Below are positions 1 to 12,202 of a DNA stretch of 64,000 nt, piece by piece; the stretch's first letter is position 1, and the number at the start of each line of letters is the position of its first letter. The notes under the pieces were generated by a model. The model was not told the origin of the DNA. It saw nothing but the letters and a program-made list of their open reading frames with translations, and did not search any database. Both the position numbers and the translations under genes were made by a program. This DNA comes from Bolinopsis microptera (lineage: Eukaryota; Ctenophora; Tentaculata; Lobata; Bolinopsidae). The stretch lies in NCBI RefSeq assembly GCF_026151205.1, contig NC_087076.1, positions 17,657,419 through 17,721,418 of the forward strand, in the 5' to 3' direction.

Positions 1-3000
1 GGTGGCAAAGATGGAACTGTATGTTTATGGGACGATACTTTTGAAGCTCTTCTCAAACAATATTCGCTAGCAACTTTTAAAACTGAGAATCCAATGCTAA
101 TGATGAACCCCGTGCAAGCAGTTCGGGGTATAGCACTCGGGCAAGGTAAAATAATCGTGGGCACAAGAAAAGGGAATATATTCGAGATTGAAAAGAGTGG
201 TCACGTGGAACTGTTGGTCGGTGGTCATGCGGAGGGAGAGGTGTGGGGTCTAGGGCCCCATCCAACTGAACAAGTCTTTGCTACTGTCAGCGATGATAAG
301 ACACTCAAAGTATGGGATGCAGCTGAGAAGTTACTAGTTTTGAACAAATCCCTGACGGTAGAGGCCCGGTCTGTTTGTTTCTCAAATTCAGGAGATCTCC
401 TTGCCGTTGGCTACAAAACAGGCTCTGTTGAGATCATGAAAACAGAAGACTACACTCTGGTAGCGTCGTTTAAACACAGAAAAGAAAACATATCTGACTT
501 AGCATTTTCTCCAAACCAAGACAAGTTCTTAGCAGTGGCTTCTAACGACAACTTTGTAGACATTTACTCAGTACCTGACTTTAAACGAGTTTGTGTTTGC
601 AAAGGAGCCTCCAGTTACATCACCCACGTGGACTGGGATAGGTCGGGGAGTCTGCTGATGACTAACTCTGGAGCAAAAGAGGTGCTATTTTACGAAATTC
701 CTAAAGGAGCCCGCATTCCTCTGAAAACCTCGGACATTGGTTCTCAGGATTGGGGAACATGGACGAGTGTGTTGTCTCCCCAGTGCACTGGTATCTGGCC
801 CAGTCCGAGTGATGTGACTGATGTTAACGCTGCTCATGTTTCTCACAACGGTAACATTATCGCCACTGGGGACGACTTCGGATTTGTCAAACTCTTTGAT
901 TTCCCTGCCCTCCAGAAGAACGCTAAGTGTAAGAAGTATGCGGGACACAGCGCACACGTGACCAACGTTCGGTGGACCAAGAGTGACAACTTCCTTGTGA
1001 CAACAGGTGGTGGAGACACATCAGTGATGTTGTGGTCACACCGGGGTTTAACAGCGAGTAACGGGGAGAGTGACGAGTCAGAGAGTGAGGTAGAGGAGGA
1101 TGGTTACGACTCTGATGTGGAGTTCGAGTGTTCTATTAACTACAATCTGAAGACATACTCCAACCCTATCAGGGTGGTGGGTGATGGTGTCCGCCCTGAT
1201 TTGAAGAACACCACCTACACAGCTGAAACTAAGATTGTTCGTCAACAGACGAGTGATTGTAATGTGGCTCGTAGAAAGTCCACTCATGATGTTAACTCTC
1301 TGAAACTAAAGCACGTGTTTGGGTACCGGGGGTACGATGCGCGGCACAACATACACTTCCTGGAGAAAGAGACGGAGATTGTGTACCATGCAGCTGGGTT
1401 AGGTATCGTCACTGACTTGGAGAGTTCGGAGCAGCGCTTTTACACGGAACACACAGACGATGTCCTCTGTCTGAGTGTCAACAAACACCCAAAATACAAG
1501 AACATTGTGGCAACCGGACAGCTGGGCACAAAAGCACAGGTCCTTGTCTGGAACGCTGACACTCTGCAGACTGTCTCCATATTGCAGGGATTTCACAGTG
1601 GTGGTGTGTGCACTGTGAACTTCAGCTCCAGTGGCAAGCTCCTGGTATCTGCTGGGCTGGATGAGCTGCATTCCATGGCTATATGGCACTGGGTAGATGG
1701 AACTCGTCTCGCTACAGTACAGAACACTGCCCTTCGTGTTCTACACTGCGAGTTTCGTCCTGACAGCGACACTCAGCTTGTATCAGTAGGTCAGAAACAT
1801 GTTAACTTCTGGAGTCTAGCCGGCACTGACATCGTCTCCAGAAAAGTGAAGATCTCAGAGAGTTTAGGAGTGAAGATGCAGACCATGTTATCTGTTGCGT
1901 TTAGTACTGCAGGGATCACGTACACTGGTACTATTACTGGGAGCGTGTTCGTGTGGCAGGATTCAACACTCGCACGTGTCATTGCTAGTTGTCACACTGG
2001 CCCTGTCTTCTCACTTTTCACCACAATAAAAGATGGTTTGATCGTGTCGGGTGGCAAAGAAAAGACAGGGAAATGTGTTGTGAAGCTATGGGACCAGGCC
2101 ATGAAGCGCTCCAAGACGTTCCCTATAGACTCAGCAGCACCAAATGGTGTTGTGAAATCTCTGTCCCGGACACGTGGTTGCATTGCAATAGGGACGAGCA
2201 AGGGAGAGGTGCTAACTGTAAACGAGCGGTCTGGTCACGTGTCAGTGATAGTGCAGAGCCACGGCAGTGGGGAAGTGTGGGGACTAGCAGTTCATCCCAC
2301 CAAACAGATCGCCGCTACCGCCAGCAGTGACCGCTCCGTCAAACTGTGGGATTTAGCTTCCTCCGTCATGGAGGGCGGGGTGACGATAAAGTCAGCTGCT
2401 CTATGTGCTGACTTCCATCCCAACGGCAGTCAGCTGGCGGTTGGGTGTTTAGATGGGTCAGTTCTGGTACTGTCTCCCAATTTACAACAAGTACACTCCA
2501 TAAGAGATAGCTCTAAGCAAGTGCAGGTGGTGAGGTTCAGTCCTAAAGGTAAAGTTCTGGCGGTGGGCAGTGACGATGCTACTGTGGCTCTGTACAGTGT
2601 CACGCCTGTTAGTTCCACATACACCAGAATAACTGTCTGTAAAAACTTATCTGGCTCAGTTATCCAGATGGACTGGTCAGCTGACAGTCAGCTTCTAGCG
2701 GTCTCTCTTTCTACTTACGAGATTGTTTACATAAAGTCACCTGAAGGCTACAAAAGTGATTCTCCTCCCTCGGATCTACTCCTACATTCCTCAACCAGTG
2801 TGTTAGGTGAGTCTCTGGTGGGGATCTGGCCACAGGTCTCCTCAAAATTCGACGTCAACTCAGCATCTGTTGCCAACGGGTCAAACATTGTAGCTACGGG
2901 AGACGATTTTGGGACTGTTAAGTTGTTTGAGTATCCCAGTCGAGTAAAATATGCAAAACATAAGAAGTATTTTGGGCATTCTGCACACGTGACAGGAGTT

Positions 3001-3081
3001 AGGTTTACATACAATGACAAATATTTAGTGTCTATCGGTGGAGAGGATAGCTGTGTCTTTGTTTGGGAGACTGATATGTGA
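1..3081 (+). CDS. EML5/EML6-like WD40 microtubule-associated protein (5' partial)
   Basis: Reading frame 1 is open from the first base of the window to a TGA at 3079-3081 (about 1026 residues), so the start lies upstream. The protein is a run of WD40 repeats (many ..W or ..D endings such as VKLWD, VMLW). An acidic linker follows at about 1066-1128. Then comes a HELP-type motif (LKHVFGYRGYDAR, about 1303-1341) and a second full block of WD40 repeats ending GGEDSCVFVWETDM. Tandem HELP plus WD40 modules in one chain are characteristic of EML5/EML6 rather than EML1-4. Family members bind microtubules through the tandem atypical propeller domain. No intron is seen in this 3-kb piece, unlike most other genes in the window. 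The family assignment is firm; which of EML5 or EML6 it matches is not resolvable here. Confidence 0.92.
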   Translation, partial: GGKDGTVCLWDDTFEALLKQYSLATFKTENPMLMMNPVQAVRGIALGQGKIIVGTRKGNIFEIEKSGHVELLVGGHAEGEVWGLGPHPTEQVFATVSDDKTLKVWDAAEKLLVLNKSLTVEARSVCFSNSGDLLAVGYKTGSVEIMKTEDYTLVASFKHRKENISDLAFSPNQDKFLAVASNDNFVDIYSVPDFKRVCVCKGASSYITHVDWDRSGSLLMTNSGAKEVLFYEIPKGARIPLKTSDIGSQDWGTWTSVLSPQCTGIWPSPSDVTDVNAAHVSHNGNIIATGDDFGFVKLFDFPALQKNAKCKKYAGHSAHVTNVRWTKSDNFLVTTGGGDTSVMLWSHRGLTASNGESDESESEVEEDGYDSDVEFECSINYNLKTYSNPIRVVGDGVRPDLKNTTYTAETKIVRQQTSDCNVARRKSTHDVNSLKLKHVFGYRGYDARHNIHFLEKETEIVYHAAGLGIVTDLESSEQRFYTEHTDDVLCLSVNKHPKYKNIVATGQLGTKAQVLVWNADTLQTVSILQGFHSGGVCTVNFSSSGKLLVSAGLDELHSMAIWHWVDGTRLATVQNTALRVLHCEFRPDSDTQLVSVGQKHVNFWSLAGTDIVSRKVKISESLGVKMQTMLSVAFSTAGITYTGTITGSVFVWQDSTLARVIASCHTGPVFSLFTTIKDGLIVSGGKEKTGKCVVKLWDQAMKRSKTFPIDSAAPNGVVKSLSRTRGCIAIGTSKGEVLTVNERSGHVSVIVQSHGSGEVWGLAVHPTKQIAATASSDRSVKLWDLASSVMEGGVTIKSAALCADFHPNGSQLAVGCLDGSVLVLSPNLQQVHSIRDSSKQVQVVRFSPKGKVLAVGSDDATVALYSVTPVSSTYTRITVCKNLSGSVIQMDWSADSQLLAVSLSTYEIVYIKSPEGYKSDSPPSDLLLHSSTSVLGESLVGIWPQVSSKFDVNSASVANGSNIVATGDDFGTVKLFEYPSRVKYAKHKKYFGHSAHVTGVRFTYNDKYLVSIGGEDSCVFVWETDM

Positions 3082-6000
3082 ATATTATCCTACTTCTAGC
3101 TTTCTAGGTTCGTTATTTTAGAATTTATGGTTTACTGGATTTAACTGGATAATTTAACTGGATCAGATTTAATTATGATTTATTTAGACCAACTCCCGTT
3201 AATAGTAATACCTTATCAAACTTCGGGGGTTTGGCGTTTGCACATCTCTGCCGTGTTAATTTTAAATTATTAATTTTGTATCATTATCATAAATTTCACA
3301 CAATGTATAGTGATGTATAGTGATAGCTATGTATGTTTCTAGCAGTTTCTGACGAAACAACCATACTTATGATCAGTCAGAAATATATTCACTGTTAATG
3401 TAAAGCACATACTTAGGATTCCTGACAATCAGGGCTCCGATAAATCTAGTTAAAAAACTTTGACTTTTCCACAAATTCGTGCAAAGCTTGCTTTCGACTT
3501 GTCCATCTAGAGTGGACTGATTCCTACTTAGCAAGATGCCTACAATTGAATGCGGAGAAACGGTATTTCCCACCTGTTTCAGAAGAGCACTACAAATTAT
3601 ATAATATAAATATAAGTGGCTTAGTGGTGGGTGGCCATGTGTCTTGCCACCTTTAGTTACACTTCACAGCGTATCAATTCAGTAACCATGGCTACATGGA
3701 ATCGCAGTGCAGTGCATTTACTTTAAAGGCTCGTTTACTTTAAAGGCTATTTTTCTGAAGTTGTTTTATGATATCAGCGGATTATACAGGGTTTAGGATT
3801 CTTTAACTCAAGTATTGACAATTTCATGCCTATTGTGATGCACTAGATATCAATTTTCACAATGTAACGTATTACTAACGTGGTCTACACATGAAATATT
3901 TTCTCGATACGAAATATCATAATTGCAGTGGATAATATATTTTGTATTATATCATATTGTAACGAAATGTTTAGTCTTAATGTAAGTTTTAAACCAGATC
4001 CAACGTTCGTCGCTCTTGTTGATGACTTTTCACATTATTTTAACCAAGCACCGTGTAATTATTATGTTAATGCATGGTGTGACATAACAAAGTATTATTT
4101 ACAATGTTTGAATGATTTATTATCATGTCTTATTTGCTGACGTTATTGTATTAGAAACTATTTTTCAAACGATATAGCTAAATGATTGTTTTACTAGTCA
4201 TTGCCTCATCGATAGTTGGTAAAATTATTCACAGGATTGAATCGTCGTAAATTGTATTCAGAAATGCCATCAGAAGTCCCACACCTGTCATACTACTGCT
4301 TCGTAATTGTCTGTTGCTATCTCCGTTGCTATGCCGAATGTCAAAATTAGCATACTATTCCGATATGATGGAACACGCGAACGCCGAATGCATAATTTGT
4401 TCAGAAGCACACACTTTCGTCAACTAGTGCAACCAAAATATTATGATTTAAATTGATCTGCGCTGCGCGCGTGATCCTGAATGCAACGCGCGCCATAAAA
4501 TGACGCAAAGTGAAATGAGAAATTTCCAAATATGATGTGATGCGACAGTTTTATTTTATTTTGAATGTTTAAATTCCAAACAATGAGCTGAGAAGAATTC
4601 AAAACAAGCAATTCAATTGATGACTATCAAGATTGAAAACTGTTTTCAATCTTATGCTATGGTGTGTGGCGTGATCAGTGATATACTGACGTAAAATATT
4701 CATTCGTGATCTACATAGACCAAAAATATTTAATCTATCGGTATGCATTTAATTAATATTCAATTACTAACGAGGAACTAATATTTTTGTCAAGTTTCGC
4801 ATAATTAATAAATGCAGCCGATCATCCCGCCGCGCATCACAACCGTGTTATGTTGCACTCGATATTAATTATATCAGATCGGTACGAATCGAGCGCTTCT
4901 GTTTAATTTAATTCAGCTACACCGTGCGAAAAGTAGACGACAGTGGTGTTTCTTGAGTGAAGTGGATTCGATTGGTATAATTTTTATGTAAATCAAGGGA
5001 ACAGATTACTGTATCATTTTAGGATGATGATTAATCACCCTACACTGTACTCGACTGTCACGTGACTTTTTCAACCCTTTCTCTAGCTGGTCCTGAATGA
5101 CCTTCTAATCTGATCCCAATCCTTAACAAAACCATATGCTGACACCCTAGCCCTAACGAGAAATTACACTAACTTCCTTATACGGTCATATCACGTGATC
5201 GAGATAGTTTTTCGCCAATATCTCGTCAGAAGAACATTTTAACCCTATGTCATGGGGAGTGATTCGGCATCAGCATCCGAAAATACGTCGATTGAAGTTG
5301 GTTTCAACTGTCGGGGGCCCTTTTAGAACAATCTCGAAAATCGACTGTAGAGTGATATATTATGTGTATATTGTTTGAATATTTTATTTAAAAAAACTGT
5401 AGAGTGATTTAGCACGCTCGATCATTTTAAGTCGTCCAATTCCTCAATTTTCCCATATTGTAGACGACTTCGCGTATTGTAGCATGTATAGGATGATGAT
5501 TAATCACTCTACACTCGACTGTCACGTGACTTATTAAACACGTCCTCTAGGTGGCTCTGAATGACTATTCGAAATCATAACCCTATATAATCTGATCCCA
5601 ACCCTAATCCTAACCCAATCCAAAACTGAAGCATATGGTGAAACCTTAACCCCAGCTCCCTCACATGGTCATAACACGTGATCGAGACAGTTTTTCGCCG
5701 ATGTCATGTGGGGTGATTCGGAAATCAGCATTCGAAAATACATCGAATCAGGTAGATTTCAACTGTCAGGGGCCTTTTCAGAAAAATCTCGAAGATTGAC
5801 TGTAGATTGATTTAGCACGCTCGTATTGTAGACGACTAGGACAATTTTGCACGATTTTTCTATTCGAGTTTTCGGCGCTTACAAAAATAATGTACTTTCT
5901 GAAAATAATGTACTTTTAATATTTATTTATGAAAAACCACTCATATAATTAAGAATTACCAGACATATTTTGGTGAATACCATTATATGAGTAGTAATGT

Positions 6001-6468
6001 GAAAAGGGGTTCTGTCTGGAATTGTGATGGTTAATCGGCGCAGTTTTAGATAATTCTAATTCTAATGCGCATTGTCATCTTTATATCGGACAGTTCTGAA
6101 AATTCACAACTTCATAATACTGTATTCTAGCTAGTAGGTCACATTATATATATATAATAGGGGTGAAGTCTGCTGTAGTGAGGCCAATATCAAGAAATTG
6201 TGTCTGAAATCTGCACCATTTGCATTATATAGGTACTATGTAGGTATCGTGATCTTGCGCAGTATGAAGACATAATTTTAAAATCCATTTCGTTAGTGAG
6301 TAAAACAACTTGAATTGTGTTTTCCTTTCTTCTTGTTTTAAATTCTAATCTTTCAATTGTTACAGTACTTGTAATTTCCCACCTAATTTTTCCTCACCAA
6401 TGATTGTATGCATTTAGACTTAGTTTCATAGTAGCAGTTCATGGAATTTTAACATCAAAATTTTCAGG
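3082..6468. other. Intergenic region between EML and TRMT6
   Basis: I see no convincing gene here. The 70-codon ORF at 3928-4140 has AT-driven composition and no splice or domain support. The stretch holds the duplicated repeat described at 5021-5830 and otherwise AT-rich unique-looking sequence. A pyrimidine-containing AG sits directly before the TRMT6 start at 6469. Confidence 0.6.
5021..5830. repeat. Two diverged copies of an inverted-repeat element
   Basis: Two related segments (about 5021-5415 and 5488-5830) share colinear blocks. Each begins GGATGATGATTAATCAC, then has CGACTGTCACGTGACTT, a TCTGATCCCAA block, a CACGTGATCGAGA block with TTTTTCGCC, and ends near GACTGTAGAGTGAT / GATTTAGCACGCTCG. 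The start (AATCACTCTACA) and the end (TGTAGAGTGATT) are reverse complements. Each copy is therefore a MITE-like unit with short terminal inverted repeats, about 340-390 bp long. No ORF is present. Copy divergence suggests an old insertion pair or a local duplication. Confidence 0.6.
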
Positions 6469-7716
6469 ATGTCAATTATCAGCAGTGGATCTCATGTTGT
6501 GTTCCTAAATTCTAAAACAGGAGAACAGAAATGTGTGCGGCTCCCCCGCAACACGGATGTCTATGTAAAGCCACTTTCTTTTCAGGCTGACTCTCTGGTT
6601 GGGCAACGCTTTGGACAGAAATACCAAGTGGTCAAACATCAGCTGGTAAAAGTTGAGGAAGCCCCTTCATCATTGAATGAACCTTCAGAGCATTGTGGTA
6701 AAACTAATGAGTTCATTAAGGATGACAGTGCAACCCAGAATTTATCTCAGAATGATATTGAGGCAATGAAAGCTAAGGGAATTACTGGTGACGAGATTGT
6801 GAGGAATTTAGTTGAAAACAGTACTTCATTTAATGTTAAAACTGAGTTCTCCAAAGCTAAATGGCTTAAAAAGAAGATAGGTAAATATCAGCCCAATATC
6901 ATAGTCAAGAAACCTTCTATTCGCTTGTTTTCATCATCTAATATAAGCAAGCTAAGACCTGATATTTTGGCTAAAATCATGAACAATGCCAATGTTTGGT
7001 CAGCTTCAAAAGCCATAGTGGTGGAATGTAAAGATGACCTATTGACGAGTGCTGTGTCACAAAGAGTGGGGGACAACGGAACTGTGGTGCAGATTTTTGA
7101 GCAAAAATTGCCTCACACGATGTATTGCAAGTGGCTTGATTTTAGTAAGCAGCATATGGAAACAGCCTTGAAATATTATCCTATTAAATTTTTGGCTAAA
7201 TTAAGACCCAATGTTGAAGAAGGCAACTGTGATGGTAGTGATTTAGCAAATGATGAATCTACTGACCAGTCTCAAGAACTTGGGAAACGGAAAAGAGATG
7301 CTAAACCTGTCAATTTCGAAGATTATGTCACAGTCTACGAGCAGCTTAAAACGGGAAATTTTGACAGTCTTGTCATCTCAGCCTTCTATGACCCTTTCCC
7401 AGTACTTGAATTGTTGTGGGACTCGTTAAGATTCTCTGGGAACTTGGTTATTCACAGTGAATACCTATCTGTTGTCGTGGAGTGTGCCAACTTTGTGAAC
7501 AACAAAGGCTGCTCAGAATTATCTGTTGTTGATCAGTGGTTCAGGGAGATCCAGGTGTTACCAGGAAGGACTCATCCTGCTATGAGGATGCAGACAGGTG
7601 GTGGATTCATTTTGTCTTGCACTAAAATACGTGAGGGAATTTATGAGCATGGTAGTGATTCACCTATTCTTCCTGAACTCAAAGAAGCGCCTAAACCAGC
7701 TGAAGCTATGACATAA
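6469..7716 (+). CDS. TRMT6: tRNA (adenine-58-N1) methyltransferase non-catalytic subunit TRM6
   Basis: Single-exon ORF of 415 residues with ATG at 6469. Landmarks match TRMT6/Gcd10: an N-terminal barrel-like region (VVFLNSKTGEQKCVRLPRN), the conserved block LSQNDIEAMKAKGITGDEIV followed by ENSTSFNVKTEFSKAKWLKKK, a central Rossmann-like region, and a C-terminal half ending WFREIQVLPGRTHPAMRMQTGGGFILS. TRMT6 pairs with TRMT61A to make m1A58 in tRNA; the TRMT6 subunit lacks the cofactor site and helps bind tRNA. The human protein is about 497 residues; this one is shorter, mostly in the acidic linker around residues 245-285. TTTTCAG lies immediately before the start (…TTTTCAG|GATG), so a 5' UTR intron or trans-splice site is likely. 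COMMD4 starts 268 bp downstream on the same strand. Confidence 0.93.
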   Translation: MSIISSGSHVVFLNSKTGEQKCVRLPRNTDVYVKPLSFQADSLVGQRFGQKYQVVKHQLVKVEEAPSSLNEPSEHCGKTNEFIKDDSATQNLSQNDIEAMKAKGITGDEIVRNLVENSTSFNVKTEFSKAKWLKKKIGKYQPNIIVKKPSIRLFSSSNISKLRPDILAKIMNNANVWSASKAIVVECKDDLLTSAVSQRVGDNGTVVQIFEQKLPHTMYCKWLDFSKQHMETALKYYPIKFLAKLRPNVEEGNCDGSDLANDESTDQSQELGKRKRDAKPVNFEDYVTVYEQLKTGNFDSLVISAFYDPFPVLELLWDSLRFSGNLVIHSEYLSVVVECANFVNNKGCSELSVVDQWFREIQVLPGRTHPAMRMQTGGGFILSCTKIREGIYEHGSDSPILPELKEAPKPAEAMT

Positions 7717-7984
7717 AGTTCTTACATTTTTACTTTTAGAGTATTTTAATTTATTTTACCTTTTTATGGGAATATCACGTATTTCATGATCTCTATTCTA
7801 ACTTATCCAACAGTTCAGTGCAGCTATGAGTTGAAACGAAGTATTGTTTTAATCTTATCAAATTATTGACTATATCTTATCATTCCCTTCGACAACTTCT
7901 TCCGATTTAATTTTGTTGATAATTGGTCTAAAGGTGCCTACATTTCCGTGCAATATCTCAAATTCAAACTAGATTTCACTAGAG

Positions 7985-10900
7985 ATGAGGTTCAGGTTTC
8001 GTGGAGGGGAGGACTGCCCTGATTGGGTGCTTGCGGAAATATCTACAATATCAAAACTCTCCTCTATCAAACTCAAACTTATTTGCATTCAGGTTAGCAC
8101 GTGTATGACGTCAGGTTTTTTATTGTAATGATAATTTTAGTTGTATTACCGGAAAGTCTGAGCTTTGGTTGGTTGAAATACTAATACTATGATCAACATT
8201 AAAATCTCAGTTTTTCCCTAAAAGCACCTGTTTTAATCATATTAAACACACTAGTTAGTTAAATATTAAAACATTCACTACTTTAATCATTGTAATTTGT
8301 ATCATTTTAATCATTGTATTATTATTATCAGATACGGGTATATGACCCCCAAAATATAGGTCGCTTTTTGAGCACTTAGAAACAGGTGTTAAAACTACTT
8401 CTAAGCATGTTTAGGGGTGTAAATATGTACATAATAACCCTTTAAATTTTTCTTGGGTAGTTGAAAATAATTATTAGGTTTTTAAGTGTACTTTTTTTTC
8501 ACCTGTAAAAATACCATTTTTTAACAGGGCCCCCAGAATATAGGTCCAAACATCTGTTCCTAAGTTTTTCTAAAATTGTCACAGACAGTTATATGCAGTC
8601 AGAATATGTTGCTGAGACTGTATTAATGATGCCAATGGCTCCAGATACTAAATTGAAATGGTTTAGAGTATACTTAATAGCAAAAAAACAAAAACTAAGG
8701 CCCCCAGAATATAGGTATGCAAAAATCGTCCTCAAATACTCCATCTTCATAACATTTTGATGATGCCATCTCTTCTGCATATGTTCTTTAACTGTTTCTC
8801 ATCACTACCCCACATTCCTCAATGCTCAGGGTGACAGAGAAAATGCAGAATCTTGGTCGCTATTTAAAAAAAAACAACCTATATATTCTGGGGGCCATAT
8901 ACTTATATACCCGTAATGAGTAAAATCTTTAATTTTACTAGTTAAAAAGCTTTCATGCACTCATTTAGTAGGGATCTTAACTAAATACTCAAATAAGATT
9001 GAAGGAGTGTCCCTAGATATGATTGAGGGGGGCTGTTTTTATCTGTATCAATACAATGTGCACCTCAATGACTGTAAATCAGACATTTTTGGCTGCCAAA
9101 TTTTTTAAAAGGCCTAACTCAAAATTCTGTCCCAAAACTTAAGGTCATGAGACAATTCTACGTTGATTCTGAAAATTTCATGTGAAAATATTGAAACCCT
9201 ATTGAGTTCTATTGTTTTGAGCGAAGTCAGTATTGCAAATATCGCGAACTGAGATATGGGCGATTTTGTTCATTTTTTGCGATTATTTGAACACAGAATC
9301 CACAGTTAGGTAGATATTGAGCTGATAATCATAGAGAATGTGTAGTGTAGGCTTACCTTCCATATAAAGTTAGTTTTATTCAAAAATATTGATATTTGAC
9401 CAATTTATGGACCAAAATCGATCAAATTTGGTGCGTATGCCCAAATATGGGCATATGGTTTTTATCCCATAACTCGGCCAATTTTTATCAAATTTTGATA
9501 AAACTTAATATGTGTGTTCAGGAGACTAGTAGCTACAAGTAGAGCATCCCAAAGCATGGTTTTGGGCATGTTCAGGGTTTTTGACCAACCTATATTCTGG
9601 GGGTCGTATAGACCTATATTCTGGGGGCCCGTAAAATTGTGGTGGCCATAACTTTTTTCCAAATTGTCAGTTTGCAGATGTCTCGATGAAAAGATAGCTT
9701 AAAATAATACTCATACTCATACCAGTAGTCTTAATGGCATGTGTTGGACAGATTTTTTTCATGACCATTTTTCGCCATTATATTTACCCCTCTAGAAAAT
9801 GACAACATCGTTTAAATCTTTCGCTGTCATGACCAAATATACCAAAACACCTCATGTAGGTCCAAAATTCTTATCCAGAAACATTAGTTACATGCTTTAC
9901 TCCAACCTAGCAGTAACAGATCCCATTAGTATCGCTTATCTTGGTTAGAACTGTATCCACTAACATGACCTATATTTTGGGGGCCACCTATATTCTGGGG
10001 GTCATATACCCGTACTTTACTTCAACACATCTTCCAGATATTGAACCACATAGAAGAAGAGACAGTGAAGTACGAAGTATTTACAAAGCTGATAGATAAC
10101 AAGATGTTCACACTGTCCGATGTTAAGGGTCTGGTGGCCAGTCTAACCTTTATAATTCACAGTGCTCTGAGGATTGATGTCGAGTCTTCTTCACTTGACA
10201 GTGAACTTCAACAACTTGGGTTTCCTAAGGTTGGCAGTTTTAGCTGGTTTTTAGGTTTACCCTCTGACCTTAATTTTGAAATAAGTCATAGATGGCTAAA
10301 AAATCTTAAATCACTTTGATTTTTTTGCAGTCCAATAATTATAAAATGATCGATAACACTAACCGCAGGAACACGCCGGTTCTTTAACCAAAGCCTACAC
10401 AGACCATGCACAAAAAGCGCGGGAAGCTCTGAGGAGAACTAGTCTACGCTATCCAGCTCCCAGTGTTGAGTGGTAAATTAATTAACAACTTTACTTTTTC
10501 TTTGCAGATATCATATTAATAAAACTCTAGTACTTTCAACAGACACAATGCGCCTGACATTTTGTATGAACTTAGTTTTGTGAAGCGTGTAATTTTCACC
10601 TAGCTCTTAGTGCTACCATTATATAGGAGGAGAATGTATTATTATATCATGTATACTCCCTTGTGTGACTAGTATTACTGTAGTTATACACGTACTGAGT
10701 ACTGATATAAATTCCGTTTAGTCTATAATGAGATACACTGGGAACCGTGTTATCAAGATTTCATTTTATATTTTATTTTTAATTTCGCTTAATTTAACTT
10801 CTCGTTAAAAATCTATCGATAAAATAATTGTAACAAATAATAATAATAAATAATTTCCAGGTCAGTAGATTACATAGCAACAAGTACAAAACACGGCAAG

Positions 10901-11026
10901 ATAGACGAGCCCCTGATTAACCTGAACATCAACGGAACTCCCTGCACTGTTACAGTTGCCAAACTAGATGTCATATTGAGCGAACTGAAATCAGCATCCA
11001 AGAGCATCAAAAACATCAAATTGTGA
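7985..11026 (+). CDS. COMMD4: COMM domain-containing protein 4
   Basis: Four exons assemble with correct phases: 7985-8092, 10038-10229, 10369-10472 and 10861-11026 (189 residues; human about 199). The start [19 protein letters not shown] is nearly the human COMMD4 N-terminus. The second exon carries the helical HN domain ([20 protein letters not shown], then LQQLGFPK). The last exon carries the COMM-domain strands, ending in [21 protein letters not shown] proteins form the Commander complex with CCDC22/CCDC93 in endosomal cargo recycling. The first intron (about 1.9 kb) is almost entirely a TA-flanked transposon (8335-10012). The start codon follows CACTAG|AG, an acceptor-like site. The gene is 268 bp from TRMT6. 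Confidence 0.93.
8335..10012. mobile_element. Non-autonomous TA-flanked inverted-repeat transposon in COMMD4 intron 1
   Basis: The ends are inverted repeats of about 27 bp: left CGGGTATATGACCCCC then AAAATATAGGT, right the reverse complement with one mismatch. Both are flanked by TA (8333-8334 and 10013-10014). TA target duplication is typical of the Tc1/mariner superfamily. The core motif CCTATATTCTGGGGG (or its complement CCCCCAGAATATAGG) recurs inside at about 8528, 8699, 8880, 9588, 9606, 9968 and 9986. A second end-like copy (…CATATACTTATATACCCGTA) lies at 8890-8915. No transposase ORF is visible. Confidence 0.8.
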
Positions 11027-12202
11027 CAGCCTGATGGGTTCTACTGGAAAGTGGAAATAGTCCAATGATGGGAAAACGTTTGACTGTTCTAGAAGTCGAG
11101 AGAGTGATTTACTAACGGGCTGGATCCGGCATTGTTTTAAAAAGTAGTTTATTAAGTTTAGCGTCTGCTAAGTGTAAATGTAGTACAGTAGTGCGAAGTG
11201 AACAGCTGTAAGCAGAACACGATACATAAAATTTGCGTTGTTTGTAGCTTTGTAGTCATCTCTCTCTCTTTCTCTCTCTCACTTCTGCTGATATTATCTT
11301 AGCTTTTTATGTTTTTATGTATAACTTTTGAACCAGTTCTTGTTTATTTTTGTTGAGATTGTGATCGTCGATTGAATTTTTATGATCAGATAAATATTCA
11401 ATTTCCCGTGTTTTATTTCATAATGTCTTTGATTGTCTATCAATTTAGTCGCAATTTTTAATTCTTATCTGACGTCTGTGTTGCACGCCGCAGATTTTCC
11501 CAAAAAGGCGGCGGCGCAATGAAATTATTCGGCGGCGGCGTTTCGGCGTAAAGTCACGTGATTTTAAAATGAAAAGAGTCACATTATTTAAAATTTCTCA
11601 GTTATCACGAACGTACATTCGATGCGTAAATTTTGTAAACCTATCATGCCTTATGGTCATTGACAGACTAGATTTATTGGTATCCGCTATTCTCGTTTTA
11701 CTTGCCTTTGTTGAATTATTACCTAGCGGAGAGGGACAGCTCACAGTAGTGTTACACAAATATATTTGCTCAAAACGTACTCCATACCAGCTAATGGGAA
11801 ACAATAATCTGCCAAATTCCTGAGATACCAAAAGTTGTCTACTATACATTAAAAAAACAATAGACTCCTCCCATAGATCAATCTCTCAGCGCCAGTTTGC
11901 ATTTCTTGACAAAGTTTTCGAGTTTGCACATTCTACATGCCGGACGAGTGCAGAGTAAAACTTAACTTTTTTCGTCGGCGACGGCGGCTTGGTCAGAAAA
12001 CCATCGGCGGCGGCGGCTTGCAACACAGTCAGTGACTGTTTCAATCCCAATGATATAATATTAAACACCGTCTATTATAACACAAGTATGTTTTACCTTT
12101 ACTGAACCTGTCTATGATATATTATCTATAATACAACTTAGTTTTTACTTTACCGTACCTGTCTTATTTACTTCCTGCACCATCTCCCTACTGCAGTTAC
12201 TC
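11027..12202. other. COMMD4-FANCF intergenic region with a GGC-rich inverted repeat
   Basis: No gene is supported; ORFs at 11569-11849 on both strands lack domain or splice evidence. GTGTTGCACGCCGC with GGCGGCGG runs (about 11470-11545) is mirrored in reverse complement by GGCGGCGG runs and GGCTTGCAACACAG (about 11975-12035). This suggests a MITE-like unit of about 560 bp. Just 5' of FANCF is CTACTGCAG|TTACTC ahead of the ATG, an acceptor-like site. Confidence 0.5.

Noticed and set aside
3928-4140. 70-codon ORF with ATG-like start
   Set aside because: AT-driven composition, isolated, no homology recognised.
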